A stretch of DNA of 64,000 nucleotides from Cheiracanthium punctorium (lineage: Eukaryota > Arthropoda > Arachnida > Araneae > Cheiracanthiidae), in assembly GCA_038373885.1 (NCBI GenBank), contig JAWZYV010017538.1, positions 992,001-1,056,000 on the forward strand, read 5' to 3'. Below are positions 22,736 through 33,947 of the stretch, piece by piece. The notes below the pieces were generated by a model that worked only from the letters and a program-made list of their open reading frames with translations, did not search any database and was not told where the DNA came from. A program made the position numbers and the translations under genes. How positions within the stretch are numbered: position 1 is the first letter of the stretch; the number at the start of each line of letters is the position of its first letter.

Positions 22736-24047
22736 GGGATGGGCATGAGATCGCGACAAGTCTTGCCTCGTATCACGCTCTTGGAAGACGGGATTTTGAT
22801 GTGCGAGATCACACTGCGAGACGAGACTAGGCTCGGGTCACTTATCGTCTCGCGCAATCTCCCGTGCATTCTGTCTGATGCTCCCCGGGGATTCTCTCTT
22901 CTGATACCAGATGCAAAATTCAGTGGCGTCTGCTACAGTGACCGCAGACACAAATATCGAGCCAAAAAGTCGCTGGTCCCCTTCCCGTAATGGGTATGGA
23001 GAGGGTCTGGAACAAAGCGTCGGCCCGTGCGAAATCGAATTAAAGGGGGTACAGAATGTTATATGAAGGAGAGTTGGATGCGGGGGGAAGGTTGGGGGGG
23101 GGCTTTAGGCCATGATGAGTCATGCTCCCCCCACCCTCTATCCTCCCCCCTGCCCCACTTCCGTCCCCGAAATTTGCATCGGCAGCACCCTCCCGGAATT
23201 CGTCGTGCACCGATTAATGGATTAATGGGCATTTGATGGATGGAGAAACTTCGCACCCGCACACATACACACACATAGAGGGAGGGGGGGGGTGGTAGAA
23301 TAGTTTTTATTAATTGTGCGGGGGTGGAGGGGCCCTATTTCTGATGTGCTTATCACCCCCTCCTTCCCACACTGCTATACCACCATTTCTGCCACTCTTA
23401 AATATAGCAGTAAATTAACGGATTGCTTTTTTCCCGGATATTAAACTTTTAGATGACTCCGGATTGACTGGGCTTACGATATTTTATATGAAAACTTTAA
23501 ATCGAAAATTAGAGAAGAAATAATCTTCACTTCCTTTTATTTTAGAAACATTTTTCTTTCTAATTCTAGAGGGGGAACAACTTTGTCTCTATATATCATT
23601 ACAAAATTATTCCTCGACGATCATGACTGTCGCATTGAAGTAAGACTGGATCGACCTTATATATAGTTCCCTTGTTAGCTAAAAAACATGGTTCTATTAA
23701 GAAAAAAATATGTTACCCTAACATATTTTTAATTGAAAACACCCTAGAAAACATCTACCTATCTTTTAAGTTACCATATAAATTCAATAAAAAAAAGACC
23801 ATAACGCTATTGTTTTTCAAATGTTACATTTGTGTCATACAGCATGTGATACCAAAGCTCTATTTACAATGTTATTATTTCAGTTGTCTAATGAAATATT
23901 TTCAAATGGATAGATTATTTATAAATTTTAAAACTTCTTAAAATATCGTTAGATGGCTAGCTGCATGCTTTCATGTGAAGTGTTTCAGAGCTTTAGCAAC
24001 CCACACAAGGATGTAAACATGCATGCACGCACACACCTATATATATA
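22736..24047. other. GC-rich patch then AT-rich sequence, no recognised gene
   Basis: 22740-22870 is rich in GAGACGAGAC / CTCGTCTCG-type inverted motifs and may be part of an old MITE beginning GGATGGGCATGAGA. 22980-23380 is G/C-homopolymer rich. Open frames here (22739-22990, 23027-23236) overlap others on the opposite strand and show no domains. 23400-24047 is AT-rich, with a TATATA tract before 24048. Confidence 0.45.
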
Positions 24048-24407
24048 CAGGACTCGAAAGCGGTGGTCCGATGGTCAGAGACCACTAAACTTTATAACAG
24101 ACCAGTAGAAAACAAAATGTGTTGGTCCATTTTTCTCTTGCAAACTTGCCTGCATTTAGTTCCACAAAATACGTCATCTAATTTACCTCATACATATCGT
24201 ATAATTTGATCTACTTAATATTTTTATAATAGGTATTTACATTTTTAATTCAGTTCTAAACAGATACTCTAATATATACATTGCTCATATAATTTCTTTC
24301 TATTTTTCTTTTCAATTTTTTAAAAGTATAAGTTTTAAATGTTGAGGACCAGGGAAGGTCACTGGTCCTTTGGACCGCTGACTAAATATTCTAATTTCTA
24401 CCCCCTG
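24048..24407. mobile_element. Putative hAT-like element, about 360 bp
   Basis: The left edge CAGGACTCGAAAGCGGTGG and the right edge TTCTAATTTCTACCCCCTG are weak inverted partners. Subterminal GGTCC/GGACC motifs are mirrored (GGTGGTCC on the left, TTGGACCGCTG on the right). The right end is shared with 47901-47963, which supports it as a true element terminus. Target duplication is unclear. Confidence 0.5.
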
Positions 24408-27400
24408 CTTGAATAAATGCGCAATGGGATTTGGTTCTATTACCACCTCATATTTACAATATAACATAATTATTTTTTTAATTAAATTAATAAATCGAAT
24501 GTAAAAACCTTTTTGTTAACTTATCTTGGAATAAAAAAATATGCTTGTATAAGAACTAATTCAAGAAATCGATTTATTGAGAAAAGGGGATACCTGAACG
24601 ACAGTAGACAATCTCTAAATAATTCTGAAAAGTATCTCTGGTAATGGAGAAATAATGCCATCCATATTCGAAAAATAGGAATATTTGAATTTAAATAACA
24701 ATTGGTAGCAAAAATGTACCAGGATAAAATGTCTCAAAATAAAAACAACAAACAGTCAAAAGAAACTGGTGGTTAAAATATAAAATGATCAAAATTTTGT
24801 AAAATAACACGCATAAAAGGTACTTATGAAACTGACCCAGACTAATCTTGTATTTGCATGCTTCAAAGTGTTAAAAAGTTTTCTCCAGTAGATCATCAGA
24901 TACGACTTTTGAGGTTCTCAGATATACATCACATTTCGTAATTTCTTCTCCTAACCCATTGTTTGCTCAAGTGCATTTAGGGATCTCATTCACGAAGACG
25001 CATAAACCAAAAGGGGGCTGAAATAGGGAAGATTTTACAACAACCCTCAACATAAATTGTAATAAAAATCCATCGCAGGCGAGATGTTGAATGCAACCAA
25101 TTTCCGCAACCCACTCTCGAAAAAAAGTGTGCACTAAAAGTTTTATGATGTCGTTTTATTATTGATCATAAAATGGCTTCGGAGATATGTTATACTTTAT
25201 TTACAGCGTTTTTCCATAGAGTAATATCTTCAAGGGTATTTTATAAAAATGTGGATTGCGAATGGTTCGGCGATCGCATTGACCCACTTGCATTTGTGAT
25301 GGAAATGCGGATCCCTTAACATCCCGGATCGCATTATAAAACATACACATCTGCTTTCGGTTCCTAAATGGGTGAGTTCTGTATTCCAGTTGTAAAAAAA
25401 TCAATCATAACTCGCAAAATCAATACCAATAACTAAGTGATGTTTTCATTACTTTGGCTCTCCCAGTCTTTTTCTATAACTTTCCAACAGTGTAAAAAAA
25501 AAAAAAAAAGTGTTTTGATTTTGATTTGTCTATCTGTCAACCGTGCATTGATTTGATTTGAGAGGTTGGTTAATTGAGACCTTTATCCAGGAGGCTGTCG
25601 TCTCTATTGTTTTGAAAGAAACCATGCATTTGCTCGTGTCCTAACTGCTGTAAAAATCCATTGCAGTGGCGGATTCAGGGGAGGGATTAGGAAGCTTCAA
25701 ACCCAAGCTCAAAAGACACTCCTTAAAGGTAAAATTTACTTCATCGTATACTTTGTATAAGTCAAATGAGTTTTTATCTCAATATAATACATCATAATCT
25801 CAAAGTTCTATCACACCAAATTTCATCAAAATTAGTGACATTTTGAGAAAATTTTGGTTGATTGACATGAAATTCACCTTTATTTTTATTTTTAAGCATT
25901 TTAGAAGTTTTGTTTGGTTATTTCCAGAAATAAAATTAAATAAGTACATATTTTTAAGTTTGAAACAGAATAAGAATGGTGTGGCCATAGCATATGTAGT
26001 TCCTGATAGAAATGTTTTTTAGTGTGGCTGATTTGTCTGTTTGAATTAATCCTTATGCATTTAAAAAGGGACAAGTAAAACAATTGTACACAATCGATGC
26101 GCTTTGTGTGACTTTTATTCCTTATTTGGTATTTAAAGAGATACTTTTCAATGCATTTACTTCACCAATCTTTAAGTTTTCTCAATTTCAGATCCGTATA
26201 AAAAAAAGTTTTACTAATTACTGCTTAAGACAATATTTTGTTTTTGATCTTTATTTTATACTTTGTCTATTCTAACATTTCTACAACTATAATACTTTCA
26301 TTAACTACACCTCGAGCCTCAATTTATCAAGCTGCCTATACTTTGAGTATGAGAAACTTGAAAGTCATTATTTTATAAACGTTTTGCATCATTATGCACA
26401 AAATCTTCAAAACTGGCCTTCGATGATTTGAATTTCTAAAGTAAGGCTTTTCAGTGATATAATTAAAACTTCATGTAAATAACTAGCTGAAAACCTTCTG
26501 CATCTTGCAAATGATTGCTATATTTACAGAAAACTATGATTTAATTAAAAGTAGAAAAGAAAGATAAATTCTGAATTTGATCATTTGTGTACTATTATGC
26601 ACAAGTCTATGATACCATGACAAAAGTTTACAGATAAAACTCAGTAATTTCTGAATCAAAACTGGAGGACAGTTTAAACAGTTACATAATATTTAAATGA
26701 ATCAGGGAAATCATAAAGTGCATTATGCATTAATATTTTAGTACCTGTATTCGCCTGTATGTCTCACAAAGACAATTTGAAGTCAGCTAAATTTAAATAA
26801 TAAGATAGTCAAAGAATCAAGTGTAATAGTATATTAGTATTCACTCTATAGTTCACCTATTGTTTGAAATCACTTAAAACTTAAATTACAAGTGAGAGAA
26901 AAATGAAGTGCACTAGTATGTGTATGTTAGTATCTGTTTATGGCTGAAAAAGACAATTTGAAGTCAACTATTCGTGGTTGTTTTTTAGGTTTGACTCTCT
27001 TAAGCTATAGTTTGAAGTCAGCTAAAATTACAGTAAAAAATGAGAAAACAGAATCAATGTGAAAGTGTATTAATATTCTCCTCTATGACTCAACAACAAT
27101 TTGAAATGAGTTAAAATTTAAATTACGAGTTAATTTAAGTTTTAACTGAATAATGAAGAATAAAATTGCAATGTTAATTAATTAAGAATAAAATGCATTA
27201 TTATGTTAATATCTGTATTTGCTTTTATGGCTCACAAATACAATTTGAAGTCGGCTAAACTCAATTACGACTTAAGTAGGCTCAACTGCTATTTGAATAA
27301 AATTAAAACTTAAATTACGAGTGAGAGATAGTGTAAAATAAATAAATAAGCTATCATTTGAACAGCCACTGTTCCTGTAAATGTTCCGTCAGGCATAATC

Positions 27401-28218
27401 CATCCCACAAATCAGATAGGTTCGCAGAGTAAAAAGGAAAGTACTCGTCTGCCGTGAAGCTCTAGAAAATAGAGCCCATGGAAAATGCAATATTAAATGC
27501 CTGTCCGAAAAGGAAGAGCTTACAGGAGCTTATCTCCCAAAGCTCCGATGATATATTTGCACCATTAGAATAAAGAAGTTGGATTCGCATCGTTACATCT
27601 GATCAGTAGCATTGCCCGTAAAAATAAGGCTTTAATACACGCGGATATTAAACTTTTCAACTATTCTTTTGAATTACTTGCATTGGTGGAATGGTTCTTT
27701 AATCACATTTAAAGCTCCATACTTTTACGATTTTGAAGTGTTCTAGGTGCTCGAATGAGTGCACAGTCATCGTCAAATATGAATTTGAAAATCTGTATTT
27801 ATATTGTTACGACACGAATATTAGTTCAATAAATTTTATTTTGTATCCATAGACTAAAGTTTTTTAATTGCAAAAACTGTTTTACGATACGACAGAAACT
27901 AAAATCAGATATAACCAATTATATCCGTCAAAAAGCTGAAAAAGTTTTAGCATTTTCCTTTACAAGTTGCATAAATGTCAATAAATTTAGTAATTAATGA
28001 TTTTTTATTAGAATTAAGTTGTAATTAAAACAAAATCTCCATTTTATAGTTAAAGTAATATATGTAAACAACATTCACCTGGAGAAATGATATTCAAGAA
28101 TGCAACAACATTCTAAGAATGAGATGAATGGACCTTTTCACGTGTAAATTAACATTTAATTTTGAAAATAATGCAAATTTACAGTAAATAAATTAAACTT
28201 TGGGAACGAAGTTTGCAT
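24408..28218. other. AT-rich stretch with degenerate repeats, no recognised gene
   Basis: No gene is supported. A CAGTGGCGGATTCAGGGG stub at 25664 resembles a hAT end but has no partner. 26700-27330 carries degenerate repeats (separate entry). Remaining sequence is featureless AT-rich DNA. Confidence 0.5.
26700..27330. repeat. Degenerate tandem repeat, roughly 80-180-bp spacing
   Basis: A motif ACAATTTGAAGTCAGCTAAA, or a close variant, recurs near 26770, 26860, 26950, 27010, 27092, 27240 and 27290. It is often followed by ACTTAAATTACGAGTGAGAG and TATTAGTATNTG. Spacing is irregular, so this is an old minisatellite. Confidence 0.65.
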
Positions 28219-28306
28219 ATCTGTTTGATATTACAATTTTTTAAATATTTTACAGTTTTAAAAAATCTACTCTAAAATATTTAAAAAATTGTAATATCAA
28301 ACAGAT
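28219..28306. repeat. Perfect 34-bp inverted repeat with 20-nt loop
   Basis: 28219-28252 is the exact reverse complement of 28273-28306 (ends ATCTGTTTGATATTACAA / TTGTAATATCAAACAGAT), with a 20-nt spacer. It could form a cruciform or, if transcribed, a hairpin. AT content is very high. No family identity is known to me. Confidence 0.95.
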
Positions 28307-29445
28307 GTTAATTAATTAATTAATGTCGGTAAAGATACTACTCAGTAAAGATACTAAGATCAGATAAAGAACTACTTTTAGAACAGACAAAGTCAAAGAG
28401 ATAGCCTAAGAGAATAAATTAATAGCAGATTAATGTATTAGCATAAGAGAATAATGTATTAGCAGCTAAAGCTTAAATAAGATTCTGAAAACGGAAGGGA
28501 AAATCGTGAACAGGAAAAACAGGGGAAAACTGGGAATTTAAAAAATGGTTAAAAGTAATAAATTTAGAATATAGGTTATCAAAATGTTAATTAATTAAAA
28601 ATATGTGATGAACTACATCAATGAGGTAGTATCGGTGGCGAATTATTCTTTGAAAAGCTGTCAAATCTGAATACGCGTTGAATTGTTCATGCATTATAAT
28701 TTTACAGACAAAGCTTCTTTTTCATTTATTATTGTTCAGCTATCCCAAGAGTATAAACAGAGGAACATTCTTCGAAAACGACGTCAAAATGAAGTGTGAG
28801 TGATAAGGATCACTCTATACAAAATGCATTCAGTCATTTTTAAAAATTTCAAACAAAAGTTCAAAAAGTTAACTCCAACTTATCTCTATTCTCTTTTTGA
28901 AAATAATAACCATTTCCGAGTGGTCCTTTAAGAACACAGAAACATTCATCATCATTATATTTTGCTGTCCCTTTCGCAAGTCCAATTTTTTCCCTCTCTC
29001 TCTGCGAGCATCTAAGTAAACAAATCTAAACATCCTTGGTGGCGTTCCTCTCAGTTCCAATTGCGTAAATCAAAACAACTCTGCACAATCACTTATAAAT
29101 TATGCATCTAATTACGATATTCCATAAGCTTAAAAAAAAAAGCGAGAGAGAGAGGAATGAATGACAGGCTGGCGAAGTTTTTATTCAAATGGCTCAAAAA
29201 TCAGCTAGCACGTTTTGAATGGAGAAACAGGAATGTCTCCATCACTTTCTGTCTCTCACTCTGGGGCGAGTGCGCATTTTGCTGCCTGCCTTCCGTGGCC
29301 TTCTACCTTCCGACCCCGATGTTGGGCTTCTTTTTGACACCTCTTTTGTTTGGGAAGCCTTGGAGTTGAGTGCCTTAATTGGTTGCCTGCCCTTAGGGAG
29401 CGAACAGATAGAGACGGATTGCGACTTATCTGTTGGATCCAATGC

Positions 29446-29493
<48 letters not shown>

Positions 29494-31355
29494 TTCCTCC
29501 GTAACACCCAGTGCCAAGTTGCAGAACCTGACTAAGACAGGGGCGGCAGGGTAGCTGCCCCGGTTTCCCATTCAAAAGGGGGGTGGCAAATCAAGAAATG
29601 TTCCTACTGTTTTGTAGATATTTCGTTTCTGTATTTTGTAGATATGTTTCGTTTCTAGAAAAATTTTCCTCGCTCTCTGTCTGCCTAAAGAGTTCTCTAA
29701 AAAAAGTTATTAAACTATACTGAAAAAAGGTTTCAGTAAAACATTTTGAGTAAAATAATGTATGTCTGATCAATATAATCATGTTGGGTGGTACCAAAGG
29801 TCCGCCCTTTTTTCAGCTGCAAAAAAGTTTCAAGAATCCAGAAGAGTATATAGCCTGGAACTTCAGTAAGCCTGTCGTTTCAGGCTTTCTAATTTTTGTA
29901 AACTGAATGGGTATATATGAAAGGGTCCCCATGGCAAATTGCCCCGGGCCACATGTTGGCTAAGTTGGCTCTAAGTACATTACACCAGGAGGAGAAGCGA
30001 GATTACCTGTATTTTTTAATGCAAACTATGAGAAATTGTTTTATATGCATACATATGTGTGTGTGTGTGTGTAATAACAGGAATCGGAAATTGAAACAGT
30101 GGTTCAGAATTTTAACCAAATCATTTCTTTCCTACATTGAATCTACTCCCGATAAAACGATCGACACAGTTCTCAAGAATTTCAAGGGCCTATGAGAACA
30201 GGGCATTTTAATATCCAATAAACACACATTATTTGAACCGTGTGATTCACTTATAAATCATGTGACCCTAGGTAATAAAAATTTAAACACCTAGAACGGA
30301 TTTTTCGTGACCTCTGTTGCCACATAAATCTGTGTGTGAAAAGCTGTCCAAATAAAAATATGCTCTAAAGCCAAGAGTATTTCTTTAATACGTCGACCGC
30401 TACAGCCACGAGGACTGGGGCTGCCCCAGCGGCCCGCGGACTTCCATGAATGTTCAGCCTTATTAGAATATGAACGAACGGCGGCCGGTCATGTGTCAAT
30501 GTATCACGACAACGAAATCAAGAGCGAGTAGTTTAGGGCTTGAAGCTAGTGTCCCGCCCGGCGCGGTAGCCCTCCCCACTTTCATATAAATGCAGTGGTA
30601 GAATTATTAGGCTAAACTTTAAGGGTAATAAAACACATCCTAGCAAGAAAATTTGTTTCATGCAAAGCAAGGGCGTATCGTAACAAAAGCAGTTAGCTAG
30701 CTCATTAAATGAGGAAACGGTGACTCTCCCCTAAAGAGGGTAAACACAAAAAATTACAATACAGGCTATAAGAACATTTTATGGACAGAAAATGTAGAAT
30801 GTTGTGACGAAGTTACAGGAACTGCTCAAAAGTATGAACATCAGCAGTAATTCAAAGCTTCATACCTGTGACGTAGCAAGCAGGGAAAAACACCTAGAAC
30901 ATTTTGCACATCGCCGTCGGCAACAGAAATTCTGACAAGATTCTCATTGGGATGGTTTGGATTATCGTAGATAAGGCTTTTCATGTAGGCGGATAAGAAG
31001 CTGATCGGGCGATACTCCCTCTCCCCTCCCCGAAATTCGCGAATTTGTTAACATAAGCTTTATCTCTCATAGAAATTCCGTTTATTTAATCACAATTTAT
31101 TTCACATCCCTCTTCGAAAATTTTTCCTGGCTGCGCTTCTGTTATGGAGCCACCCCTTTGTGTATTGGCACCTATGGAAGTGAACAGGTTAAATTTGGGT
31201 TCAGTGGTGGGTTAAACTCATAACCTCCTCGATTCTCACTTATACCTGTACCTCAACTGCCTAAATTTATCGTGTAGTGAAAACAATTTAACATTTTTCT
31301 TTCTCATTTTTAATTTACCGTCTCGCTCCCCTCTCCTAGTATTCAAAGTGTTAAC
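28307..31355. other. Sparse stretch, no recognised gene
   Basis: AT-rich with a GC-richer patch at 29220-29450 ending in a (TTA)n run. A second GC-rich patch is at 30390-30600. The segment 31015-31145 has a CCCTCCCCGAAATT module and the end TTTTTCCTGGCTGCGCTTCTG, resembling half of the hAT MITE at 19720. Open frames in the 29.2-29.5 kb patch exist in several frames on both strands and are carried by the trinucleotide run. Confidence 0.5.
29445..29491. repeat. (TTA)n / (ATT)n trinucleotide microsatellite
   Basis: About 15 ATT units. In the six frames it reads as poly-Leu, poly-Ile or poly-Asn, and this explains the several overlapping open frames here. Confidence 0.95.
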
Positions 31356-31705
31356 AGGAGCAACGGTTCTCAAACGGTAGGAAGTGCCAGTAGGGCGTAG
31401 AGCGTTTATAGGGGGGGGGGGCATGAAAACTAGCAAAGAGCAAGTGATAATGCTTCTTTTAAAAAATCATCTAATTGATTCTTATTTTTACTCCAACACA
31501 TATCTATTTCCACTTGTTTATTCAAACTTTACCGATATCATTGTTGTGTAGTGTAAAAAAAGCTATTAAATGTTCATCGCTACACAAGAATAGGTTATTC
31601 AAGAATAAAAAAACTGTATGTGTGCTGAGGAATGTTGAAGGGGGCGGGGGACATCGTAACATAGCCTTCGTTGGGAAGGACACAATGTTAAAAAGTTGGG
31701 AGCCG
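31356..31705. mobile_element. Probable hAT-like element, about 350 bp
   Basis: The left end CAACGGTTCTCAAACGGTAGG and the right end TTAAAAAGTTGGGAGCCGATG are imperfect inverses of the common CAGNGGTTCTCAAACTTTTT hAT terminus. Each half has a G-rich run (31410-31420 and 31640-31650). I see no clear 8-bp target duplication, so boundaries are approximate. Confidence 0.5.
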
Positions 31706-31770
31706 ATGGAGAGTATCTGACACAAAAGTAACCTTGTTCACGTATACATTTAGAATTGGTAACTTATATA

Positions 31771-32360
31771 CAAAAGGCATTCCATAAAAACTGAGAGTTA
31801 TTTTTTTACGTAGTGGCAACACCGCGAAACTAAAAAATAGAAGTGCAGGCAATTTTTTCAAACTGTTAACTGCACGTTTATACAAAATTCTAAACGAAGC
31901 AGACGATTTTATTTTCCTAGTTCCGTGCTTATTTAAAGAACTGTTTTATTTGCCCTACAGAAATGGAGATGAACTGGTAGGGAATTGGACATTACATCAC
32001 GATAATGCTCGCCCGCATGTCGCTACTTCTGTTCAGCAATATCTTAGTAAATGCAATATTAAAATCATGCCACATCCCCCTTACAGTCCACATCTCGCAC
32101 CATGCGATTTCGAAGTTGAAGGAGAAGCTCCGTGGCAGAAAATTTAACACAGATTCTGAAGTTATTTCAGAAGTGGAGGGTTCTTTGAAGCAGCTTCCAG
32201 AAAAGGGCTTCTCTGCTTGTTTTGAAAAGTGGTTTGAACGATGGGACCGTTGCATATCATCTGACGGAAGGTATTTTGAAAAATAATGATTTTTTTTTTC
32301 TGTAAATATATTTCTTGATTTTTTATGATTTTACTCTCACTTTTTATGGAATGCCCTTTG
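31771..32360 (+). mobile_element. mariner-family transposon, internally deleted
   Basis: The left TIR CAAAAGGCATTCCATAAAA and the right TIR TTTTTATGGAATGCCCTTTG are near-perfect inverses, flanked by TA (31769-31770 and 32361-32362). Full mariners are about 1.3 kb; this copy is 590 bp and keeps only the 3' half of the transposase gene. Confidence 0.92.
31950..32286 (+). pseudogene. mariner transposase C-terminal half, frameshifted
   Basis: The first frame reads TLHHDNARPHVATSVQQYL then HPPYSPHLAPCDF. This contains the second and third catalytic Asp of a DD34D mariner, with exactly 34 residues between the D of HDNAR and the D of PCDF. After PCDF the reading frame shifts: the continuation SKLKEKLRGRKFNTDSEV... 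to GRYFEK and its stop at 32286 lies in another frame. The expected FLFP after PCDF is missing, indicating a small deletion. The first catalytic Asp and the DNA-binding domain are absent. Confidence 0.9.
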
Positions 32361-32508
32361 TATTTATGTATAAAATATTTATGTGATTGGTATAAATATA
32401 TTTATTTTTTTATATTTATGTTAAATATTTTTTTAAATGTCAAACATTACTATTTCATAAATACGGAAAGCTAAGGAAAGAAATAATTGTTTCCCAATCA
32501 AAAACGGT

Positions 32509-33067
32509 TTAACCCTTTAAGGCGCAGTGATTCCTCTCTGGGATCACCAAACTCCGATGTTTTGCCTGTTGCCTGTCACGAAGGATAGATTGGATTTCTC
32601 TAAAAATAGTTGCGGGTGACATAGCTCCACCAGAATCCTTTACTTTTTAGAACGTTCATTTCCCGTAAAAAAGTTGGTCACGATTATTTTTAACAGCACT
32701 GACATCTGCTGAAAAATGGATTTTTAACAGCACTGACATCTGCTGAAAAATGGAAGAAAGCGAAAACAGCTGGACAGATTGCCCAATGCTGAAAAAAAGG
32801 GCAGCCGTTGCCATCGCTCGACTTAACTACCAGCAAGATGGCGGACGATCGAAACGTTCATCGCGTGCCACAGATCTAGAGACCCTTTTTTTTGACGACA
32901 GCTGGCTGTGCCCGGCACAATCAGCTTTCGTCAAAAAAAGGGTCTCTCGATCTGTGGCACGCGATGAACGTTTCGATCGTCCGCCATCTTGCTGGTAGTT
33001 AAGTTGAGCGATGGCAACGGCTGCCCTTTTTTCAGCATTGGGAAAGGGTTGCGCCTCAAAGGGTTAA
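32509..33067 (-). mobile_element. TTAA-MITE copy 4, most complete foldback
   Basis: TTAA at 32509-32512 and 33064-33067. The unique half comes first (from CCCTTTAAGGCGCAGTG) and contains a local duplication of TTTTTAACAGCACTGACATC (first near 32690, again near 32721). The foldback arms run about 32782-32907 and 32920-33042, roughly 120 bp each and near-perfect, separated by a loop of GTGCCCGGCAC type. This copy is the best template for the family consensus. Confidence 0.93.
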
Positions 33068-33118
33068 AAATGGAAACATCTAGTGCCGAACTTTTTGACA
33101 GGTATGAACTTAATATGC

Positions 33119-33120
33119 AT

Positions 33121-33155
<35 letters not shown>
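33119..33155. repeat. (GA)n microsatellite
   Basis: A run of GA dinucleotides of about 27 bp. It precedes a G-rich segment (33240-33270) that resembles GC-box sequence. Confidence 0.85.
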
Positions 33156-33700
33156 CGCGTAGAGAAGTAGTTATGGGACGCTAAACGGGTGTCATCAAAG
33201 TCGCGACCGTCTTTTTCTCTGAAGGAGACAAAACTAAAAGAAAGAGGGGGCGGGTGGGGAGGGGGGATTCGCTCCCACGCACCGCTGCCCAGCGATCAAA
33301 AGAGCCGAACGATTTTCGCCAGCAGACGAGAAAAACGTTTCGCGTGAACACTGGACTGCTTGCTCGTTCACTTCGATTATTCGATTAAAAGCTACTCCTT
33401 AAAATTTTTTTACGCGGATATCATGGAAGGTTTTTGTTTTTCTTTCTTTTTTAAACCTTAGAGCCTCGTGGAACAGGACAAGCCGGTTTTCATGCCGCAG
33501 TTACAGTACGAGTCAAAAGATTGTTAGATTACTTACGAGTTAAAAGATTGTTGTCGAGTGACACTCTAATCGAACCCATGTTTAACCTTGAAGTGATCCC
33601 ACCCATCGTTGCAAGAGCTCAACAGTGAAGATTCTCTTCTATAAGACCCTTTTGAGTGAGTGTTTGTGTCATGGCAAGCCCACACGCAAGGGCATTTGCC
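33156..33700. other. GC-richer patch with GC-box-like tract, no recognised gene
   Basis: GGGGGCGGGTGGGGAGGGGG at about 33246-33265 and several CpG-containing motifs (GTCGCGACC, TTTCGCGTG) stand out from the AT-rich background. It could be a promoter or 5' exon of a host gene, but no coding frame or splice signal supports this. Confidence 0.3.
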
Positions 33701-33740
33701 TACGGGGAGTGGGGTGCCTTGACGGAGGACTTTTTTAGGT

Positions 33741-33817
33741 GTTCTAGTGAGTATTCACGTTACATCTGGAGAAGACCACCCAAAACTCCAGACCGTTAGA
33801 TAGACAGCCGCGCGATG
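33741..33817 (-). mobile_element. SINE body fragment, minus strand
   Basis: On the minus strand it reads CCATCGCGCGGCTGTCTATC, TAACGGTCTGGAGTTTTGGG, then TCTTCTCCAGATGTAACG. This matches the body of the degenerate SINE at 16736-16930. No clear A/B-box head is attached. The adjacent sequence 33818-33945 is not shared with other copies here. Confidence 0.6.
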
Positions 33818-33947
33818 GATACTATAGGATACTACCTTCAGGAACGGCCTACCTATTTGGTTTAAAGCCTGTTTTAGTTCCTGAAGTGTCCTACTGTCCT
33901 GCTGAACCCTAGCTCTAGGCTCAGGTCCAGCAAGCAGCGGTTTCCCT

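Noticed and set aside
25664..25690. CAGTGGCGGATTCAGGGG as a hAT MITE
   Set aside because: Only one end is visible; the same holds for the stubs at 45178 and 55465. No partner TIR or target duplication.
29219..29571. Frames up to 111 codons with poly-Leu, poly-Asn or poly-Ile
   Set aside because: Carried by the (TTA)n repeat on both strands; no domain outside it.
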